The notes beneath the pieces were generated by a model. The model did not search any database, had not been told where the DNA came from, and saw nothing but the letters and a program-made list of their open reading frames with translations. 64,000 nt of DNA from DATKAS01 sp963739555 (lineage in GTDB: Bacteria > Actinomycetota > Acidimicrobiia > Acidimicrobiales > DATKAS01), in contig CAVUAV010000005.1 of NCBI GenBank assembly GCA_963739555.1, positions 806,001 through 870,000 of the forward strand, written 5' to 3'. A program made the translations under genes and the position numbers. Below are positions 60,096 through 64,000 of the stretch, piece by piece (position 1 is the first letter of the stretch; the number at the start of each line of letters is the position of its first letter).

Positions 60096-60659
60096 TCACA
60101 CCCTCCGACCGAGCACCGCGGCGAGTCGATCGGCAGCCGACGCGCCGGGAGGCGCAACCTGCTCGTCGTCGAACATGCCCGGCCCGCGGTGGCGCGTGGA
60201 GTACTCCCGAGCGAAGGGCATCAGGGTTTCCGCGAGCTCAGGGTCGAGGTCGGTGCTCTGCCCCGTTGCCTTCGCGACATCCCACGCGTGTGCGAAGTGA
60301 TCGCCCATGAACATGGTCGCTACCGTCGCGCCCGTCTCCGGCCCCCACGGCATGGGGATCGTGCGGTCCACGAGACCAGGGTCGGCGCGGAACACGTCCA
60401 CGGCCTCGGCCGACGCGGCTCGGTATGCGTCGACTGGATCGAGCCCGCGCAGGTGGTTCACGTAGTAGTTCACACCTTCGCCGCGTCCAGAGAGCTCGAT
60501 CGACACGATCTTGGCGCCCCCGACCATGTGGTTCACGACGTCGCGAACCGTCCATCCTTCACACGGCGACGGGGAGTCCCACTGGTCTTCGCCGACGCGG
60601 CTCAACACTTCGGTCGCAAGCGCGAACGCCCGCTCCATCTCGTCGACGACGTTGTCCAT
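60096..60659 (-). CDS. TIGR03086-family DinB-fold protein
   Basis: 187 residues: ALATEVLSRVGEDQWDSPSP, CEGWTVRDVVNHMVGGAKIV (metal His), TMFMGDHFAHAWDVAKATGQ (two more His/Asp) and a C-terminal GASAADRLAAVLGR. The family is related to mycothiol-dependent maleylpyruvate isomerase and to DinB metal-dependent thiol transferases. Its start overlaps the stop of the acyl-CoA ligase gene (TGATG). A truncated relative sits behind glnD. Confidence 0.87.
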   Translation of the reverse strand: MDNVVDEMERAFALATEVLSRVGEDQWDSPSPCEGWTVRDVVNHMVGGAKIVSIELSGRGEGVNYYVNHLRGLDPVDAYRAASAEAVDVFRADPGLVDRTIPMPWGPETGATVATMFMGDHFAHAWDVAKATGQSTDLDPELAETLMPFAREYSTRHRGPGMFDDEQVAPPGASAADRLAAVLGRRV

Positions 60660-62209
60660 CAGGCGATCCTCGTCGTGTGCCCTTCCCAGTACCGATCCCG
60701 CAGCAGCCGTTTGTAGAGCTTGCCGGTCGGGAGGCGCGGCAGCTCGTCCTCGAAGTCGATCGTCCGCGGGCACTTGAAGTGCGCGAGGTTCTCGCGGCAG
60801 AACGCGATGAGCTCACGCTCGATCTCGGGGCCTGGCTCGACGCCGTCGATGAGCTGCACGACCGCCTTCACCTCTTCGCCGAGGTCCTCGTTGGGAACGC
60901 CGAACACCGCGGCGTCCATGACCTTCGGATGCGTGATGAGGAGGTTCTCGGTCTCCTGCGGGTAGATGTTCACGCCACCCGAGATGATCATGTAGCTCTT
61001 GCGGTCGGTGAGGTAGAGGTAGCCGTCTTCGTCGACGTACCCGACGTCGCCGACGGTGCTGGTGTCGCCGGCCTCGTTGCGCGACTCACGTGTCTTGTCG
61101 GGCGCGTGGAAGTACTCGAATGCCGTCGCGCCCTTGAACCAAACGGTGCCTGGCGTGCCCGTCGGTTGCGGGTTGCCGTCCTCGTCGAGGATGAGCAGCT
61201 CGCCGAGGATGCACTTGCCGACCGTGCCCGGATGGGCGAGCCACTCGTGCGAGTCGCAGAACGTGAAGCCGTTGGCCTCGGTGGCGCCGTAGTACTCGAT
61301 GATCACCGGGCCCCACCACTCGATCATCTCCTGCTTCACCGGCACCGGACACGGGGCCGCCGCGTGGATGATGACTTCGAGGGACGACGTGTCTGCCGCG
61401 GCGCGCACTTCGTCGGGCAGCTTGAGCAACCGCGAGAACATCGTGGGCACCATCTGCGAGTGCGTGATGCGGTGCTCCGCGACGAGATCGAGGAACTGCG
61501 CGGGATCGAACTTCTCCATGATCACCGCGGTGCCACCGAGCCTCAGCGTGCCCGAGATGCTCGCCTGCGGAGCCGAGTGGTAGAGCGGCGCCGGCGACAG
61601 GTAGGTCTGCCCGACGCGGAACCGGAACATCGCCTGCACGAATTGCATCACCGCCATCGCTGCATCGGGATGCACGTCGGGCAGCGCACGCAGGATCCCC
61701 TTCGGCTGTCCGGTCGTGCCGGACGAGTAGAGCATCGCCGCGCCGAGCTGTTCGTCGTCGATCGGATCGGTGGGGAACTTCGCGCGTGCAGCCGACAGGC
61801 TCTCGAAGGGCGCGTCGTCGCCGTCGATGTCGGCCATGAGCCACCGCTCGACGTTCGGGCACAGCGCGGGGAGCTGCATCGCGACCTCGCGCTTCGCGGC
61901 TGACGTGACCACGATGCGCGCCTCGCTGTCGTTGATGATGTACGCCGCCTCGTCGGGCGCGAGGTACGAGTTGATGCACGTGTAGTAGATGCCGGAGCGC
62001 TCCGCGCCGCCCTCGCACTCGAGCATGCGCGGGTTGTTCTCGAAGAACAACGCGACATGGTCGAGACGCTTCAAGCCCTGCGCGCGATACAGGTGGGCCA
62101 TCTGATTGGCGGCTGCCTCGAACTGGCGGAAGGTCACGACCTCGCCGCTGTTCGCCATGATCAGCGCGGGCTCGTCGGCCCGCCTCTTTGCGTGCTCCCC
62201 CGGGTACAT
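60659..62209 (-). CDS. AMP-dependent acyl-CoA synthetase/ligase
   Basis: 516 residues. P-loop AMLYSSGTTGQPKGILR, APLYHSAPQASISGTLRLGG, IIEYYGATEANGFTFCDSHE, TVGDVGYVDEDGYLYLTDRK and the catalytic lysine in RLPTGKLYKRLLR. Belongs to the FadD/ACSM-like class that activates fatty or aromatic acids; the substrate is unknown. First of two genes on the minus strand, with a shared control region to the SOS-regulated HNH gene in the 100 bases upstream. Confidence 0.92.
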   Translation of the reverse strand: MYPGEHAKRRADEPALIMANSGEVVTFRQFEAAANQMAHLYRAQGLKRLDHVALFFENNPRMLECEGGAERSGIYYTCINSYLAPDEAAYIINDSEARIVVTSAAKREVAMQLPALCPNVERWLMADIDGDDAPFESLSAARAKFPTDPIDDEQLGAAMLYSSGTTGQPKGILRALPDVHPDAAMAVMQFVQAMFRFRVGQTYLSPAPLYHSAPQASISGTLRLGGTAVIMEKFDPAQFLDLVAEHRITHSQMVPTMFSRLLKLPDEVRAAADTSSLEVIIHAAAPCPVPVKQEMIEWWGPVIIEYYGATEANGFTFCDSHEWLAHPGTVGKCILGELLILDEDGNPQPTGTPGTVWFKGATAFEYFHAPDKTRESRNEAGDTSTVGDVGYVDEDGYLYLTDRKSYMIISGGVNIYPQETENLLITHPKVMDAAVFGVPNEDLGEEVKAVVQLIDGVEPGPEIERELIAFCRENLAHFKCPRTIDFEDELPRLPTGKLYKRLLRDRYWEGHTTRIA

Positions 62210-62281
62210 GCGGGGGACAGTACCGCCGGGCTCAGTCCCCCAGTCAGGTAGACTGAAAGAACTTGAAAAGGGTGTTGATTC

Positions 62282-62303
62282 TCGAACAAGTGTTCGATAT
62301 CAT
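62282..62303 (+). promoter_or_regulatory. SOS (LexA) box within a promoter
   Basis: TCGAAC-AAGT-GTTCGA (62282-62297) is a perfect match to the actinobacterial LexA box TCGAAC-N4-GTTCGA. It fills the 17-base spacer between TTGATT (62275-62280) and TATCAT (62298-62303). Transcription would begin at about the ATG 62310, so the message is probably leaderless. Confidence 0.75.
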
Positions 62304-62309
62304 GGCCCG

Positions 62310-63654
62310 ATGATCCAGTCGGAGCGGGCGGAGGAGCTGAACGAGCGCCTTGGCATCCTCATCGCGCAGCACCACGCGATCGGGGCCGAGATCGTCGGCT
62401 GCCTCAGCGAGCTCGACGAGATCGAAGGCTGGCAGGGCGAGGGCTACCGGTCGCAGGCGCACTGGCTGTCGATCCGCGGCGGGTTCACGATGAACGAGGC
62501 GAGCCGATTTGCAACGGTCGCCGCTCGCGCCGGCAACGTGTCGAAGATCCTCGCCGACGCCCACCAAGGCCGGTTCTCTGTCGGTGTGGTCGCGATGGCG
62601 GCTCGAGTGGCGACGCCGAAGAACGAGCATCTGATCGCGCAGGTCCTGCGCGACGCGACGCCGAGCCAGGCCGCTCGCATCTTCGCGAAGTACCGCGATT
62701 GTCAGGGCGAGAACGGCGGAGCCAAGCCCGATCCCGAGGTCGACTTCTGGGCGCGGAAATGGACCGATGGCCTCGGGCGCGACCGCTTCGACATCGCGAC
62801 CGACGGCGCGACCGGCGCGCTGTTCTGGGAGGCGTGGCAGGCGATGCGTGCCGCCGGCGAGAAAGACGTCGACCCGACCGACGCCGAGCAGCGCCGTCGC
62901 CTCAACGCGCAGCGAGATCGCGCGGTCGGATGGCCCAGGTCGTGCTCGACGCGGCCAACGCGTCGGGCATGACGTGCTCCTGGCGACGAGAAGTTCTGTG
63001 TCCAGGTGTCGGTCGACCTGGTGACGCTCGCCAAGATCCTGGGCTTCGACTTCGATCCCGTGCAGCCGGTCGGCTTGGGCAGCCACGCCTTCATCCCGGC
63101 GACAGGCGAGCGGCTGTCCGACGATGAGCTCGAGGCCATCCTGTGCGGCGCCAAGCTCCAGCTGCTCGTCCACCACGATGGCGTCTCCTCTGTGGCTCGG
63201 CCACGAGGTGCGCACGGCGAGCCGGCACCAGCGGCGGGCGCTGCGCTTCCGTGCCGGGTGTGCTGGGGTGTGAGTTCCCCGGCTGCACGCAGACGCGGTT
63301 CGTCGACGCCCATCACGTGCGGTGGCACAGCCGAGGCGGGCCGACCGATCTCGACAACCTGCGTGCTGCTCTGCAGCCACCACCACACGCTGATCCACGA
63401 GAAGACCTGCGCGATCACCACCGATGGTGATCAGCGCTTCACCTTCTGGCGCGGCGAACGTTGCCTCGGCACGACGACGCGAGGCGACTCGCCGGGTGAT
63501 CGACCACCCGACATCGTCGAGCTTCCGGCGATCGAACAGCCTGCCGAGTCCGCCTCCCGAGTTCGGGCGCGACACGCCCCGCTGCACGGGCGGCGGCGAG
63601 CCGCTCTCGACTTACGGGTTGAGCGTCTTCATCGACCACCTGCTCGCGGCTTAG
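62310..63654 (+). CDS. DUF222/13E12-family HNH endonuclease (several frameshifts)
   Basis: Start ATG 62310. N-terminal DUF222: RLGILIAQHHAIGAEIVGCL, GYRSQAHWLSIRGGFTMNEA, RFSVGVVAMAARVATP. Shifts near 62930, 62995 and 63190-63350 connect to FCVQVSVDLVTLAKILGF, GERLSDDELEAILCGAKLQL and the HNH motif CEFPGCTQTRFVDAHHVRWH, SRGGPTDLDNL with LCSHHHTLIHEKT-like end; it finishes GLSVFIDHLLAA. These multi-copy actinobacterial genes encode presumed homing-type or DNA-damage-induced nucleases, and the LexA box supports induction by DNA damage. Confidence 0.82.
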
Positions 63655-64000
63655 CTCGGGGTCGCCGTCGCTCGCCTTCAGGCCGAGCACGTGGTCGAAG
63701 AGCAGCGCGGTCTTGAGCGTGATCTCGCGCACGCCCTGCAGCGCGAGCACGTCGGGGTGCCCAGTGCGGTTGAGCTTCGGCGGAACCACCTCGCCGTCGG
63801 GGCCGACGAACTCGACCTCACCCAGACGTCGCGGCGCGAGGTAGGCGTCGGTGCGGCGCGGCGTGCCCGACCCGGGTCTCGCGACGATGTGCTCGGCGCC
63901 GTCGCGCATCGGTCGACCGAAGAGCTCGTTGGCTCGCTGCTGCGTGACGATGTCCTCGACGTCGAGGCGACCGACGATGCGGAGCCGGCCGCCCGAGATC
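63439..64000 (-). CDS. Partial gene of unknown function at window edge
   Basis: The frame is open to the window end, so the start is outside. Visible: ISGGRLRIVGRLDVEDIVTQ, RANELFGRPMRDGAEHIVAR, LGEVEFVGPDGEVVPPKLNR and GVREITLKTALLFDHVLGLK. I do not recognise it; the strand-rich N-terminal part could be a binding domain. The frame runs 215 bases into the convergent HNH gene, so the real stop is probably near 63650 after a small indel. Confidence 0.5.
   Translation of the reverse strand, partial: ISGGRLRIVGRLDVEDIVTQQRANELFGRPMRDGAEHIVARPGSGTPRRTDAYLAPRRLGEVEFVGPDGEVVPPKLNRTGHPDVLALQGVREITLKTALLFDHVLGLKASDGDPELSREQVVDEDAQPVSRERLAAARAAGRVAPELGRRTRQAVRSPEARRCRVVDHPASRLASSCRGNVRRARR

Noticed and set aside
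1..64000. CRISPR arrays, tRNA, rRNA, insertion sequences
   Set aside because: No regularly spaced repeats, cloverleaf-type sequence, rRNA segments, transposase motifs or terminal inverted repeats were recognised by eye.

Overview
The window is high-GC actinobacterial chromosome, most likely from the Acidimicrobiia or a close relative. The grounds are the very high GC, a WhiB1/PdtaS pair, the actinobacteria-specific trio of SCO1664-family, DUF3090 and MSMEG_4193-type genes, an F420-type FrhB protein, a WS/DGAT acyltransferase, a 13E12/DUF222 HNH protein with an actinobacterial SOS box, and many leaderless or GTGA/ATGA-coupled genes. The placement is inferred from gene content; there is no rRNA or tRNA to confirm it. 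About half of the larger genes change reading frame one or more times inside otherwise well conserved proteins. Most of these look like single-base assembly errors, so coordinates are given for the whole locus and the approximate shift position is stated.

Layout. 0-9.6 kb: end of an ArsA-like ATPase, a zinc ribbon protein, a methyltransferase, an ECF sigma factor with a membrane partner, pdtaS convergent with whiB1 (which has a CRP-type site upstream), a glycerophosphodiesterase, a lipid kinase and etfBA. 9.6-19.3 kb: two tandem sugar-lactone oxidase-like flavoproteins, the SCO1664/DUF3090/phosphomutase operon, a type 5 uracil-DNA glycosylase, a TSUP transporter, an FrhB/FdhB protein and an acyl-CoA dehydrogenase. 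Three copies of a hairpin-forming intergenic repeat lie at 5.5, 15.8 and 19.2 kb. 19.3-35.3 kb: MarR plus formamidase plus kynureninase (tryptophan catabolism), an acyltransferase, a serine hydrolase, an ArsR-SRPBCC operon, an ECF sigma-VOC pair, a flavin monooxygenase with a ferric-reductase-like membrane protein, acetoacetyl-CoA synthetase, an FMN reductase divergent from MarR, and a BNR protein with a MoaD-like partner.

35.3-41.9 kb is the most unusual block. Two paralogous sigma-factor/membrane-partner pairs flank an opposite-strand operon of two secreted or membrane low-complexity proteins, ApbE and a ferric-reductase-like protein. The first sigma gene and the operon share a promoter motif with identical spacing (AAACCTTTCG-N11-CGTGTG), and pieces of a response regulator lie on both sides of the second sigma pair. 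41.9-51.8 kb: glnB-glnD, a hemerythrin-like protein, two pyridoxamine-oxidase-fold proteins (one fused to GAF), dienelactone hydrolase, O-methyltransferase, a cytochrome-like haem protein, an atypical SDR and a wax-ester synthase-like acyltransferase.

51.8-54.7 kb holds a lower-GC, heavily frame-disrupted PLD-like/DEAD-helicase/DUF3427 gene. It is followed at 54.7-58.8 kb by a set that looks devoted to ADP-ribose or NAD chemistry: an NrtR-like Nudix protein, a protein fusing an ADP-ribosylglycohydrolase-like domain to a von Willebrand A domain, a NYN/PIN-like protein and a full ADP-ribosylglycohydrolase. The last part holds a cysteine-synthase-like enzyme, a mycothiol-dependent-type DinB-fold protein, an acyl-CoA ligase, the SOS-controlled 13E12/HNH gene and a partial unknown gene at the edge. 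No CRISPR array, tRNA, rRNA, insertion sequence or replication origin was seen.
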